From contig NZ_RAUX01000010.1 of the NCBI RefSeq assembly GCF_013464485.1, forward strand, positions 170,924-234,923: 64,000 bases of DNA, read 5' to 3'. Under the pieces are notes generated by a model. The model saw only the letters and a program-made list of their open reading frames with translations, was not told the DNA's origin and ran no database searches. The first letter of the stretch is position 1, and each line of letters starts with the position of its first letter. Source of the DNA: Stenotrophomonas maltophilia. Its GTDB lineage: Bacteria > Pseudomonadota > Gammaproteobacteria > Xanthomonadales > Xanthomonadaceae. Both the position numbers and the translations under genes were made by a program. Positions 1 to 8,986 of this stretch are shown here, in pieces.

Positions 1-485
1 ATGACACCGGCGGTGGCGATGTCCAGCCACGGTAGCTTCCACATGCCGGCCACGCCGGCCGCGCCGAGGGTGAACGAAAGGATGGTGCGCAGCTTGCCGC
101 GCCGGCCCGGATCCTTGTCCAGCTGGCGCAGCGCGGTGTGGCCCTGGGCAATGCTCATCCGGCCGTTGGCCACTTCTTCGGCGATGTGGTCGGCGACGCT
201 GAGCTTGTGCAGGTCGTTCTCGCCGGGTGCCAGGCGGATCACGCGGGTGATGTCGCTGGAGCCGATCGCCTGCGCCGGGTCGCTGAAGCTGAGGATGATA
301 CCGGTGGGATTCGACCACGGTTCACAATCCAGATCGAGCTGGCGGGCCAGTGCCACCACGGCCGTTTCCAGGCGCTGGGCCGTGGTGCCGTAGCTGTGCA
401 GGCGTCCGGCGATCTCGGAAACAAAGGCCACGCGCTGTGCGTAGGTGGCCTGGGGCGTGGGGATCGTGTGAGCGTCTGCGGACAT
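1..485 (-). CDS. Threonine/serine exporter family (ThrE/DUF1212), 5' part only
   Basis: The protein starts MSADAHTIPTPQATYAQRVA and continues with the soluble N-terminal half of ThrE/DUF1212 proteins (AGRLHSYGTTAQRLETAV, later SFSDPAQAI and LGAAGVAGMW as a membrane segment begins). About 161 codons are present and the rest lies beyond the left edge. ThrE proteins export threonine and serine across the inner membrane. The ATG has a TAATACT -10-like box only about ten bases upstream on the minus strand, so the message may be nearly leaderless. It is divergent from the lipid-transport operon. The family call is good from the N-terminal motif pattern; the substrate is inferred. Confidence 0.72.
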   Translation of the reverse strand, partial: MSADAHTIPTPQATYAQRVAFVSEIAGRLHSYGTTAQRLETAVVALARQLDLDCEPWSNPTGIILSFSDPAQAIGSSDITRVIRLAPGENDLHKLSVADHIAEEVANGRMSIAQGHTALRQLDKDPGRRGKLRTILSFTLGAAGVAGMWKLPWLDIATAGV

Positions 486-578
486 GCGCCGTAGTATTAC
501 CTACTGCCGGGCCGCACTGGATAAATTCATCCGGGTTCGACGCGATGCCCGATACAGAACGGTTATGCTGCGACCCGA

Positions 579-1700
579 ATGGCCCAAGTGACCCCGAACC
601 ACGCCCCCCAGCTCGAACAGGATGCCCATGACCCGGGCGTGATTCGCCTGTCCGGCACCTGGACCCTGAAGACCGCGCTGGCCGCGGCTGAAGTCCTGCG
701 CGGCGTTCCCGACACGCTGACCGGCATCGACGCCACCGGCATCGAGAAGATGGATTCGGCAGGCGTGCTGCAGGTACTGCGCGTGGCCCATCGCGCCGAC
801 CTTGGCGAAGACGCACTGAAGTTCCGCCCGGATCATCAGGCACTGGTGTGCACCATCGAGGAAGTGGCCGACGACCGGCCCAGGCCCAAGCGCGATTTCG
901 GCGTATTGGCCGCACTGGAACGTCTGGGTGTCAGCGTCCACGCCACCGGCCACAACATCAAGGCGCTGTGCAGTTTCCTCGGCGAGAACCTGGTCAAGGC
1001 GGCCCGGCTGGTCAAGGAACCCCGCCGGTTCCGCCTGACCGCCACCGTGCACCAGATGGAGCAGGTCGGGCTGGACGCGGTACCGCTGGTTGCGTTGCTG
1101 TCCTACCTGGTGGGTGCGGTGATCGCCTTCCTCGGCTCGACCATCCTGCGCGACTTCGGCGCCGAGATCTATGTGGTGGAACTGGTCAACATTGCCTTCC
1201 TGCGCGAGTTCGCGGTGCTGCTGACCGCGATCGTGCTGGCCGGCCGCACTGCCAGTGCATTCACCGCGCAGATCGGCGCGATGAAGGCGCGCGAGGAAAT
1301 CGATGCCATGCGCACGCTGGGCCTGGATCCGATCGACCTGCTGGTGCTGCCACGGTTGCTGGCGTTGCTGGTTACGCTGCCGCTGCTGACCTTCATTGCG
1401 ATGGTCGCCGGCCTGGCCGGCGGCATCACCGTGGGTGCGTTCGACCTGGATATCCCGCCACAGATGTACATCGCGCGCATGCACGAGACGATGGAAGTCC
1501 GGCACATGCTGGTTGGCCTGTCGAAGGCACCGGTGTTTGCACTGGTGATCGGCCTGATCGGCTGCCTGGAAGGACTGAAGGTCGAAGGCACCGCGCAGTC
1601 GGTGGGTGAGCGCACCACCTCCAGCGTGGTGCAGACGATCTCGCTGGTGATCATCATCGACGCCTTCGCGGCGTTGTGGTTCATGCACATGGACTGGTGA
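579..1700 (+). CDS. MlaE-family lipid ABC transporter permease with N-terminal STAS domain
   Basis: This is a 373-residue inner-membrane permease of the MlaE/TTG2B family. Residues about 1-110 form a STAS-like domain (GIDATGIEKMDSAGVLQVL), which in E. coli is the separate MlaB protein. The MlaE core follows, with ALLSYLVGAVIAFLG, then IVLAGRTASAFTAQIGAMKA and EEIDAMRTLGLDP, the conserved coupling region. It is first of four close genes encoding permease, ATPase, MCE protein and lipoprotein, so it should be the membrane channel of a complex moving phospholipid or another lipid between inner and outer membrane. The ATG at 579 is closely preceded by a TATGCT -10-like box at 564. Whether this is the Mla complex proper or a Pqi-like paralogue is not settled. 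Confidence 0.9.
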   Translation: MAQVTPNHAPQLEQDAHDPGVIRLSGTWTLKTALAAAEVLRGVPDTLTGIDATGIEKMDSAGVLQVLRVAHRADLGEDALKFRPDHQALVCTIEEVADDRPRPKRDFGVLAALERLGVSVHATGHNIKALCSFLGENLVKAARLVKEPRRFRLTATVHQMEQVGLDAVPLVALLSYLVGAVIAFLGSTILRDFGAEIYVVELVNIAFLREFAVLLTAIVLAGRTASAFTAQIGAMKAREEIDAMRTLGLDPIDLLVLPRLLALLVTLPLLTFIAMVAGLAGGITVGAFDLDIPPQMYIARMHETMEVRHMLVGLSKAPVFALVIGLIGCLEGLKVEGTAQSVGERTTSSVVQTISLVIIIDAFAALWFMHMDW

Positions 1701-1701
1701 C

Positions 1702-2529
1702 ATGAGCACGCATCCGACGCCCGAGGAACTCCCCATGCAGGACGGTGACGGCCACGACCTGGCCATCCGCGTGCGCGGGCTGCTCAACCGCTTCGGCAGC
1801 CAGACCGTGCACGAAGACCTGGACCTGGACGTGCGCCGCGGCGAGATCCTGGGCGTTGTCGGTGGCTCGGGCACCGGCAAGTCGGTGCTGATGCGCTCGA
1901 TCCTTGGCCTGCGCACGCCCGATGCGGGGCAGATCGAAGTCCTCGGCCGCGACGCACGCGCCGACGACGCCGAGAGCCGCCTGCACATCGAGCGCAACAC
2001 CGGCGTGCTGTTCCAGGACGGCGCCCTGTTCTCTTCGCTGACCGTGGGCGAAAACGTGCAGGTGCCGCTGAAAGAGCACCATCGCGAACTACCCGAGCGC
2101 TGGCATTACGAGTTGGCACTGCTGAAGGTGAAGCTAGCCGGCCTGCCCGCCGATGCGATCAACAAGCTGCCCTCGCAGCTGTCCGGTGGCATGCGCAAGC
2201 GTGCGGGCCTGGCCCGTGCGCTGGCGCTGGACCCGCCGCTGCTGTTCCTGGACGAACCGACCGCCGGGCTCGACCCGATCGGTGCGGCCGCGTTCGACCG
2301 CCTGATCAAGACCCTGCAGGAAGCGTTGGGGCTGACCGTGTTCCTGATCACCCACGACCTGGACACGCTGTACGCCATCTGCGACCGGGTGGCGGTAATC
2401 GCCGATCGCAGGGTGGTGGCCAACGCGCCACTGCCGGAGATCGAGAAACTGGACCATCCGTGGATCCAGGAGTACTTCCACGGACCCCGTGCGCGTGCCG
2501 CGCGCGGCGAACAGATCGAGAGTGCCTGA
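1702..2529 (+). CDS. MlaF-like ABC transporter ATP-binding protein
   Basis: A 275-residue ABC ATPase. Walker A GGSGTGKS is at residues 54-61, the signature LSGGMRKR follows, and Walker B with its catalytic Glu is LLFLDEPTAGLDP. The H-loop is LITHDLDTLYAICD. The sequence has the Mla/Ttg2A form of these motifs. It starts one base after the permease stop and is followed directly by the MCE gene, so it should power the same lipid transporter. A second in-frame ATG lies at codon 12 (MQDGDGHD); the longer start is kept because it abuts the upstream stop. Confidence 0.92.
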   Translation: MSTHPTPEELPMQDGDGHDLAIRVRGLLNRFGSQTVHEDLDLDVRRGEILGVVGGSGTGKSVLMRSILGLRTPDAGQIEVLGRDARADDAESRLHIERNTGVLFQDGALFSSLTVGENVQVPLKEHHRELPERWHYELALLKVKLAGLPADAINKLPSQLSGGMRKRAGLARALALDPPLLFLDEPTAGLDPIGAAAFDRLIKTLQEALGLTVFLITHDLDTLYAICDRVAVIADRRVVANAPLPEIEKLDHPWIQEYFHGPRARAARGEQIESA

Positions 2530-2532
2530 GCC

Positions 2533-3459
2533 ATGGAAACCAAAGCCAACTACGTGCTGATCGGCGCGTTCACCCTGATCACCGGCCTGGCCCTGCTGGC
2601 CTTTGGCCTGTGGGCGGCCAAGTACTCCTCCGACCGTACCTGGCAGGAATACCGCGTGGTGTTCCGCGAGGCCGTGACCGGCCTGTCGGTGGGCAGCCCG
2701 GTGCAGTACAACGGCATCGCGGTGGGTTCGATCATCGAACTGAACCTGGTGCCGGACGACCCGCGCCAGGTGGTCGCACGCATCCGCCTGAACTCGACCA
2801 CCCCGGTCAAGACCGATACCCGTGCCAAGCTGGCGATCACCAGCCTGACCGGCCCGTCGATCATCCAGCTCAGCGGCGGCACGCCGCAGTCGCCGGCGCT
2901 GACCACGGTCAACAAGGACCCGGCCCCGATCATTCCGACCACGCCGTCGGCGCTGCAGAACATCACCGACGTGGCCAACCGCATCGTCGAACGCATGGAC
3001 CAGATCCTCAGCGACCGCAACGTGGCCTCGATCAATGCCACGCTGGCCAATCTGGAGACGATCAGCGGCGGCCTGGCCGACCGCGACCAGGGCACCCAGG
3101 CGCTGCTGCTCAGCGCGCGCGATGCCGCGCGCAGCCTGGACACCACGCTGAAGACCACCAACGGCACCATCGAGCGCCTGGACAAGAACCTGGTGCAGCA
3201 GCTGCCGGGCATCATCGACAAGCTCGACGCCACCCTGGGCAAGCTGGATTCGGCCGCCGGCAATGCCGACTCGATCCTTGGCGAGAACCGCGCCGCGATC
3301 AACAGCTTCGCCAACGACGGCCTCGGCCAGCTGGGCCCGACGCTGACCGAACTGCGCGGCCTGATCCGCGACCTGCGCCGGGTCAGCGACCGCCTCGAGA
3401 ACAACCCCGCGCGCTACCTGCTGGGCCGCGACGCACCGAAGGAGTTCGAACCCAAATGA
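2533..3459 (+). CDS. MlaD/MCE-domain lipid transport protein
   Basis: A 308-residue protein with one N-terminal membrane anchor (residues about 7-28, VLIGAFTLITGLALLAFGLW). An MCE domain at about 38-118 includes SVGSPVQYNGIAVGSI. A long helical tail rich in regularly spaced Leu, Asp and Lys extends to about 300. MCE proteins form periplasmic hexameric rings or tubes carrying lipid between membranes. The tail is longer than in E. coli MlaD (about 180 residues), as is usual for MCE proteins paired with a PqiC-like lipoprotein. The start lies three bases after the ATPase stop. Confidence 0.92.
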   Translation: METKANYVLIGAFTLITGLALLAFGLWAAKYSSDRTWQEYRVVFREAVTGLSVGSPVQYNGIAVGSIIELNLVPDDPRQVVARIRLNSTTPVKTDTRAKLAITSLTGPSIIQLSGGTPQSPALTTVNKDPAPIIPTTPSALQNITDVANRIVERMDQILSDRNVASINATLANLETISGGLADRDQGTQALLLSARDAARSLDTTLKTTNGTIERLDKNLVQQLPGIIDKLDATLGKLDSAAGNADSILGENRAAINSFANDGLGQLGPTLTELRGLIRDLRRVSDRLENNPARYLLGRDAPKEFEPK

Positions 3460-4097
3460 GCCCGACCACCCTTCCGCGCCTGTTGCTGGCCGCTTCAATG
3501 GTCGCCCTGCTGGGCGGCTGCTCCATCCTTGGCAGCAGCGAGAAAACCGCAGTGACGCTGTACTCGCCGTCCGTGCAGGTGAAGGCCGACCCGGCGTGGC
3601 CACAGGTGGGCTGGCAGCTGGTGCTGGCCAAGCCCAGCGCCGCGCGCATGGTCGACAGCCCGCGTATCAACGTGCGGCCGACGCCGTCGCAGCTGGAGAT
3701 CTACAAGGGCGCCAGCTGGGCACAGCCGGCCACCGACATGATCGAGGACACCCTGCTGCGCGGCTTCGAGGACTCCGGCCGCATCCGTGGCGTGGCGCGC
3801 AGCAGTGCCGGCATCCGTGCCGACTACAAGCTGTCCACCGATGTGCGCCGCTTTGAATCGGACTACCTGGGCCAGGCCACGCCCACCGTGGTGATCGAGG
3901 TCAACGCCAAGCTGATCCACGTGGCCGACCAGCGCGTGGTGGCCGCCCGCACCTTCCGCCAGGCACAGCCGGTCGGCAGTACCGACGTGCCGGCGGTTGC
4001 CGCCGCGTTCGAGCGCGGCCTGCAGCAGCTGGCACAGGACGTGGTGGGCTGGACACTGACAAGCGGGCAGGCCGACCAGCCGACCGTCGCGCGCTGA
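3456..4097 (+). CDS. ABC-type transport auxiliary lipoprotein (PqiC-like)
   Basis: A 213-residue lipoprotein whose ATG overlaps the MCE gene stop (ATGA). The signal peptide MSPTTLPRLLLAASMVALLGGC ends in a clear lipobox (LGGC). The mature part has the pattern of the ABC-type transport auxiliary lipoprotein family (YSPSVQVKADPAWPQ near the start, then SPRINVRPTPSQLEIYKGASW). Such proteins sit in the outer membrane and dock the tip of the MCE tunnel. It occupies the place taken by the soluble carrier MlaC in E. coli; no MlaC-like gene follows. The operon ends here and the next gene is convergent. Confidence 0.83.
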   Translation: MSPTTLPRLLLAASMVALLGGCSILGSSEKTAVTLYSPSVQVKADPAWPQVGWQLVLAKPSAARMVDSPRINVRPTPSQLEIYKGASWAQPATDMIEDTLLRGFEDSGRIRGVARSSAGIRADYKLSTDVRRFESDYLGQATPTVVIEVNAKLIHVADQRVVAARTFRQAQPVGSTDVPAVAAAFERGLQQLAQDVVGWTLTSGQADQPTVAR

Positions 4098-4101
4098 CCG
4101 A

Positions 4102-4689
4102 TCAGCGCGGCGTAATCCAGCGGAACGTCAGGTTGATACGTTCACCCTGCACCCGTGCCATCTTCGGCAGCGCGTGCTGGTAGAAGCGCTGTGTCTGCCC
4201 CGCCATCACCAGCAGATCGCCATGGCCGAGCAGGTACTCGGCCTTCCGCGCCGGGTCATCGCGCCGGCGCAGCAGGAAGCGGCGCATCGCACCCAGGCTC
4301 AGCGAAGCAATCACCGGGGCCGGCCCCAGTTCGGGCTCGTCATCGCTGTGCCAACCCATGTAATCACCGCCGCCGCGATAGCGGTTCAGCAGCACGCTAT
4401 TGAAGCGGCCGATGCCCTCCGCCTGCAGGCGCCCGCGCATGGCCTGCAACGCGGGTAGCCAGGGGTGCGGCACGAATTCAGCACCGGAATAGCGGTAGCG
4501 CGCCTGCGGATCGCCGATCCAGCAACTCAGCCGCGGCGAATCCACCCAGTTGCCGAACATGCGGATGCGATGGACCTCCCAGCGGACTTCGGCCTGCAGG
4601 GCGGACAGGAGCCGGTCGGCATCGGCTGCGGCCAGCCAGCCCGGCAGGTGCTGGACGTCGGCATGGGGCAGGTCGTGGGGGAACAGCAT
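4102..4689 (-). CDS. AlkB-like 2-oxoglutarate/Fe(II) dioxygenase
   Basis: A 195-residue protein with the full AlkB iron and cofactor set. His114 and Asp116 lie in GWHSDDEPELG and His172 in YQHALPK; these are the expected Fe ligands. Arg184 and Arg190 in RINLTFR are the 2-oxoglutarate and substrate arginines. NSVLLNRYRGGGDYMGWH is the usual nucleotide-recognition lead-in. AlkB homologues oxidatively demethylate alkylated bases in DNA or RNA; the compact length and motif spacing resemble the ALKBH2/3-like bacterial group. Its stop lies four bases from the convergent lipoprotein stop. The ATG at 4689 follows the CoA-transferase gene on the same strand, with a hairpin between. Confidence 0.9.
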   Translation of the reverse strand: MLFPHDLPHADVQHLPGWLAAADADRLLSALQAEVRWEVHRIRMFGNWVDSPRLSCWIGDPQARYRYSGAEFVPHPWLPALQAMRGRLQAEGIGRFNSVLLNRYRGGGDYMGWHSDDEPELGPAPVIASLSLGAMRRFLLRRRDDPARKAEYLLGHGDLLVMAGQTQRFYQHALPKMARVQGERINLTFRWITPR

Positions 4690-4707
4690 GGCGATCCCTC
4701 AAGGAAC

Positions 4708-4728
4708 AGGGCGGCGCTTGGCCGCCCT
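4708..4728 (-). terminator. Hairpin between scoB and the alkB-like gene
   Basis: AGGGCGGC and GCCGCCCT form a perfect 8-bp stem with a 5-base loop, lying just after the scoB stop in the direction of transcription. Only a short, mixed T-rich run follows on the minus strand, so termination may be partial and allow read-through to the alkB-like gene. Confidence 0.45.
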
Positions 4729-4735
4729 TGCACTC

Positions 4736-5368
4736 TCAGCCGCGCTGGAACGCGACGCCGGTCTTTTCCTTAAGCTCGTCATCACTGACACCCGGCGCCG
4801 CCTCCACCAGCTGCAGGCCGGCATCGGTCACGTCGAACACGGCCAGGTCGGTGATGATGCGGTCGACCACGCCGACACCGGTCAGCGGCAGCGTGCATTC
4901 GGTCAGGATCTTGTGCTCACCGTTCTTGGCGGTGTGCTCCATCAGCACCACCACGCGCTGCACGCCGGCCACCAGGTCCATCGCGCCGCCCATGCCCTTG
5001 ACCATCTTGCCAGGCACCATCCAGTTGGCCAGGTCACCCTTGTCGGTGACCTGCATGGCGCCGAGGATAGCCAGGTTCACATGGCCACCGCGGATCATCG
5101 CGAAGCTGTCGTGGCTGCCGAAGTAGCTGGCACCGGCACGCGCGGTGACGGTCTGCTTGCCGGCATTGATCAGGTCGGCGTCCACTTCGGCGTCGGTCGG
5201 GAACGGACCGATGCCGAGCAGGCCGTTTTCCGACTGCAGCCATACGTCCACCCCTTCGGGGATGTGGTTGGCAACCAGGGTCGGCAGGCCGATACCCAGG
5301 TTCACGTACGCACCATCGGTCAGTTCGCGGGCGGCACGTGCCGCCATCTCATCGCGGGTCCACGCCAT
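4736..5368 (-). CDS. scoB: 3-oxoacid CoA-transferase, subunit B
   Basis: A 210-residue beta subunit of succinyl-CoA:3-ketoacid (acetoacetate) CoA-transferase. [18 protein letters not shown] and [10 protein letters not shown] are the family signatures; Glu47 in SENG is the catalytic glutamate that carries CoA as a thioester. It takes acetoacetate into central metabolism, with succinyl-CoA as the usual donor. An in-frame extension to 5593 is open but runs through scoA; the ATG at 5368 is chosen because it lies right after the scoA stop and gives the normal subunit length. Confidence 0.93.
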   Translation of the reverse strand: MAWTRDEMAARAARELTDGAYVNLGIGLPTLVANHIPEGVDVWLQSENGLLGIGPFPTDAEVDADLINAGKQTVTARAGASYFGSHDSFAMIRGGHVNLAILGAMQVTDKGDLANWMVPGKMVKGMGGAMDLVAGVQRVVVLMEHTAKNGEHKILTECTLPLTGVGVVDRIITDLAVFDVTDAGLQLVEAAPGVSDDELKEKTGVAFQRG

Positions 5369-5369
5369 G

Positions 5370-6101
5370 TCAGTTGCCCTCCGCGCGGATGGTGCGCTGT
5401 TCGATACGCTTTTCAGGATGCGGGTTGTGCACGATGCGGTGTACGTAGATGCCCGGCAGGTGCACCTGGTCCGGATCAATCGCGCCGACCGGCACCACCT
5501 CCTCCACTTCCACGATGCAGACCTTGCCGGCCATCGCGCAGGCCGGGTTGAAGTTGCGCGCGGTCTTGCGGAACACCAGGTTGCCCGCTTCATCAGCCTT
5601 CCACGCCTTGACCAGCGCCACGTCGGCGCGCAGCGCGGTTTCCATCACGTAGTGCTTGCCGTCGAACTCGCGGGTTTCCTTTCCTTCAGCCACCACCGTG
5701 CCATAGCCGGTGGCGGTGAAGAACGCCGGGATGCCCGCGCCGCCGGCACGCAGACGCTCGGCCAGGGTGCCCTGCGGGTTGAACTCCAGTTCCAGTTCGC
5801 CGGCCAGGAACTGCCGCTCGAATTCCTTGTTCTCGCCCACATAGGACGAAATCATCTTCTTGATCTGCCGGGTTTCCAGCAGCTGGCCCAGACCGAAACC
5901 ATCAACGCCGGCATTGTTGGAGATCACGGTCAGGCCCTTGGCACCACTGTCGCGCAGCGCGGCGATCAATGCCTCGGGAATGCCACACAGGCCGAAGCCG
6001 CCCACGGCCAGCGTCTGGCCATCGGCGACCACCCCTTGCAGGGCCTCCGCCGCACTGGCGAAGCGCTTGCTGCGCTTGCCGGTGGAAGTCGATTGCTGCA
6101 T
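5370..6101 (-). CDS. scoA: 3-oxoacid CoA-transferase, subunit A
   Basis: A 243-residue alpha subunit. The nucleotide-binding glycine signature [19 protein letters not shown] is near the N-terminus, and [20 protein letters not shown] and [16 protein letters not shown] are characteristic of this subunit. The ATG at 6101 has AGGGT upstream; a GTG at 6119 is in frame but has no ribosome site. On the minus strand a TAGAAT box (within 6134-6142) is a likely -10. It forms an operon with scoB. The product should be a cytosolic heterotetramer used in ketone-body or short-chain acid catabolism. Confidence 0.93.
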   Translation of the reverse strand: MQQSTSTGKRSKRFASAAEALQGVVADGQTLAVGGFGLCGIPEALIAALRDSGAKGLTVISNNAGVDGFGLGQLLETRQIKKMISSYVGENKEFERQFLAGELELEFNPQGTLAERLRAGGAGIPAFFTATGYGTVVAEGKETREFDGKHYVMETALRADVALVKAWKADEAGNLVFRKTARNFNPACAMAGKVCIVEVEEVVPVGAIDPDQVHLPGIYVHRIVHNPHPEKRIEQRTIRAEGN

Positions 6102-6226
6102 TGCTGTACTACCCTGCACGTTGAGGATGACCGCATTCTAGCTGGAGGGCGGCCAAGCGCCTGGATGCGCCGCAGCATTGCACGGGCATCGCACAGGGTT
6201 CCGTAGAATGCCGGGTTCCCCTGCCA

Positions 6227-8890
6227 ATGGCCGGCCCCGTGCCCGCCCCACCCTCGTTGATGGCCCATACCTACACCGAAGAAGATCTGCTCCGCTGGAT
6301 GGAAGGCCGCACGCTGGAAATGAGCGACCATTGCCTGTCGGAAGTCCACAGCATGCGTCTGTTCGGTGACATTCTGGTCGCTGAGGTAAAGATCCCGGCC
6401 AAGTACTCCTACCGGGTGGAGATCGACCTGGCCGCCAGCCTTCGCCATCCGCGCAGCCTGCTGCGCAACCGGTGTTCCTGCCCGCTCGGCCACGACTGCC
6501 TGCACGTGGCGGCTGTACTGGCGCAGATGCTGCAGCAGATCGACCATACGCCCCCCATGCCCGACGACAGCAGCACACTGCCAACGCTGCTGATCCGTTC
6601 GATGACGCCCGTCCTGCGCCTGCACACGGTCGAGTTCCGTCCGCCGTGGCTCGGCCGCCGCGACCCGTCGCAGTGGGCCGATATCGCGACCGTAGCCTTC
6701 GAATACGACGAGCACGTGCGGTTCCTGGATGATCCGAGCCTGTTCGCACACGATCCGGAGGGGCAGCTCGCCCTGCTGCCGCGTGACCTGGGTGAGGAAT
6801 CACGGCGCGAGGCCGAGCTGCGCACGGTGGGACTGCATCGCGACACGGACCCGCGGGCGTCATTGGATGGCGCTGGCCCGCAGTTCCAGCTGCGCACCCA
6901 TGACTGGACACGGTTCCTGCTGGATGACGTGCCGCGCCTGGAAGCCCTGGGCTGGAAGGTGGAGACGGATGACGATTTCCGCCATCGCATCACCCGGGTG
7001 GATGAGATCGACCTGGACATCCAGGCGGACCCGGCGGATGCGGGCTGGTTCAACCTGGGTCTGGACATCCAGGTGGAAGGCCGCAACGTGTCGATGGTTC
7101 CGCTGCTGCAGCAGGTGCTGCAGTCCGATCCCCGCTGGATGCGTGGCCAGCTGGACGCCATCGGCGATGACGAGAACATCCTGTTGATGGCAGGCGACAA
7201 CACCCGCCTGGCACTGCGGGCCGCGCGATTGAAGCCGATCATGGCCCTGCTGGCGGACCTGTTCGCCCAGCGTGGCGCGCCGCTGCGCCTGTCAGCGCTT
7301 GACCGTGGCCGCCTGCAGGCGCTGCAGGACACGGCGCGCCTGCAGTTCCGGGGCCGCGACGATACCCAGGCGCTGGTGCAGCGCCTGATACAGGCACCCG
7401 CACTGGGTGAAGTGCCGCCACCGGCGGGGCTGGTGGCGACGCTGCGTCCCTATCAGCGTGATGGCCTGTCGTGGCTGCAGTACCTGCGCCAGCAGGGGCT
7501 GGGCGGTGTGCTGGCCGATGACATGGGGCTGGGCAAGACCCTGCAGACGCTGGCGCATCTGCTGGTCGAAAAGGAAAGCGGCCGCCTGGACCAGCCGGCA
7601 CTGCTGGTGGTGCCGACCTCGCTGCTGCACAACTGGCAGAGCGAAGCGGCACGCTTCACCCCTGGCCTGCGCGTGCTGACCCTTCACGGACCGGCGCGTG
7701 AAGCACTGTTCGAGGCGATCCCCGGGCACGATCTTGTGCTGACCACCTACCCCCTGCTGTGGCGCGACGAGCAGGCGCTGCAGGCACATGTCTACCATCT
7801 GCTGATTCTGGATGAAGCCCAGCAGGTGAAGAATCCGAAGTCGCGTGCGGCCATTACCCTGCGCACGCTGCAGGCCCGCCATCGCCTGTGCCTGACCGGC
7901 ACGCCACTGGAGAACCATCTGGGCGAGCTGTGGACGCAGTTCGACTTTCTGCTGCCCGGCCTGCTCGGCAGCGAAAAGCAGTTCAACCAGCATTGGCGCC
8001 ACCCGATCGAGCGTGGCAGCGACCAGCGCCGTGCCCGGCTGCTGGCGCAGCGGCTGCGCCCCTTCATCCTGCGCCGGCGCAAGGACCAGGTCGCATCGGA
8101 GCTGCCGCCGAAGACGCTCATCACCCGCGCGGTGGAGATGGAGGGCGGCCAACGCGATCTCTATGAAACCGTGCGTGCGGCGATGGAGAAACAGGTGCGC
8201 GAGGCCATCAGCGGCAGCGGGCTGGCGCGCAGCCATATCGTGGTGCTGGATGCCTTGCTGAAGCTGCGCCAGGTCTGCTGCGATCCGCGCCTGCTGCCGG
8301 GTGACGCCCCGGCACGCAATGCCGGTTCGGCCAAGCTGGAGCTGCTGCGCGACATGCTGCCGTCGATGGTCGAGGAAGGCCGACGGATCCTGGTGTTCTC
8401 ACAGTTCACCGGCATGCTGGCGCTGATCGCGCAGGCGCTTGAAGACCTGGGGCTGGCCTATGTGACCCTGACCGGCGACACCCAGGACCGGGCCACACCG
8501 GTGCGGCGCTTCATGCAGGGCGAGGTGCCGGTGTTCCTGATCAGCCTGAAGGCCGGTGGCGTCGGGTTGAACTTGACCGCCGCCGACACCGTCATCCATT
8601 TCGATCCCTGGTGGAATCCCGCCGCCGAAAACCAGGCCAGCGACCGCGCCCATCGCATCGGCCAGCAGCAGCCGGTGTTCGTCTACCGTCTGATCGCCGC
8701 AGGCAGCATCGAAGAACGGATCGCCGAGATGCAGGAACGCAAGGCCCTGCTGGCCGAGTCGATCCTCGAAGGCGGCGGCAGCGCAGGGCCTCGTTTCAGC
8801 GAGGAAGATGTGCAGGCACTGTTGGCGCCGCTACCGGGCCTGCCCGCCAAGCGCGCTCGAAGGGCAGGCGGGCGGCAGCGGCAGACCTGA
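6227..8890 (+). CDS. SNF2-family helicase with N-terminal SWIM zinc finger
   Basis: An 887-residue protein. A SWIM zinc finger (CSCPLGHDCLH, CxC...CxH) is near residue 85, then a middle region of unknown fold, then a complete Snf2 ATPase: DDMGLGKT (about 430), DEAQ (about 528), LTGTPLENHLGELW (about 555) and DRAHRIGQ (about 805). The family acts as ATP-driven DNA translocases that remodel protein-nucleic-acid complexes; the bacterial SWIM-SNF2 subgroup is poorly characterised. No strong ribosome site precedes the ATG at 6227 or the second in-frame ATG at 6260. A TAGAAT box at 6204-6209 suggests a very short leader. It is divergent from scoA and not obviously linked to xanAB. Confidence 0.88.
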   Translation: MAGPVPAPPSLMAHTYTEEDLLRWMEGRTLEMSDHCLSEVHSMRLFGDILVAEVKIPAKYSYRVEIDLAASLRHPRSLLRNRCSCPLGHDCLHVAAVLAQMLQQIDHTPPMPDDSSTLPTLLIRSMTPVLRLHTVEFRPPWLGRRDPSQWADIATVAFEYDEHVRFLDDPSLFAHDPEGQLALLPRDLGEESRREAELRTVGLHRDTDPRASLDGAGPQFQLRTHDWTRFLLDDVPRLEALGWKVETDDDFRHRITRVDEIDLDIQADPADAGWFNLGLDIQVEGRNVSMVPLLQQVLQSDPRWMRGQLDAIGDDENILLMAGDNTRLALRAARLKPIMALLADLFAQRGAPLRLSALDRGRLQALQDTARLQFRGRDDTQALVQRLIQAPALGEVPPPAGLVATLRPYQRDGLSWLQYLRQQGLGGVLADDMGLGKTLQTLAHLLVEKESGRLDQPALLVVPTSLLHNWQSEAARFTPGLRVLTLHGPAREALFEAIPGHDLVLTTYPLLWRDEQALQAHVYHLLILDEAQQVKNPKSRAAITLRTLQARHRLCLTGTPLENHLGELWTQFDFLLPGLLGSEKQFNQHWRHPIERGSDQRRARLLAQRLRPFILRRRKDQVASELPPKTLITRAVEMEGGQRDLYETVRAAMEKQVREAISGSGLARSHIVVLDALLKLRQVCCDPRLLPGDAPARNAGSAKLELLRDMLPSMVEEGRRILVFSQFTGMLALIAQALEDLGLAYVTLTGDTQDRATPVRRFMQGEVPVFLISLKAGGVGLNLTAADTVIHFDPWWNPAAENQASDRAHRIGQQQPVFVYRLIAAGSIEERIAEMQERKALLAESILEGGGSAGPRFSEEDVQALLAPLPGLPAKRARRAGGRQRQT

Positions 8891-8950
8891 CCGCAACGGC
8901 CAGTCAGGTGGCGTTTCCCGATGGAAACGATTCCCATACGGGACTAGGAC

Positions 8951-8956
8951 TACAAT
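8951..8956 (+). promoter_or_regulatory. Possible -10 box of the xanAB promoter
   Basis: TACAAT lies about 30 bases before the xanA start in the gap between the helicase gene and xanA. The -35 region is weak. The ribosome site AAAGGA follows at about 8972. Confidence 0.4.
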
Positions 8957-8986
8957 CAAGGGCTGAGCTTACAAAGGATCTGATCG

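Noticed and set aside
501-2000. Long open frames opposite the lipid-transport genes (also 8993-11818, 2134-3603 and many others)
   Set aside because: They are antisense shadows caused by high GC and codon bias; they lack family motifs and ribosome sites and lie across well-supported genes.
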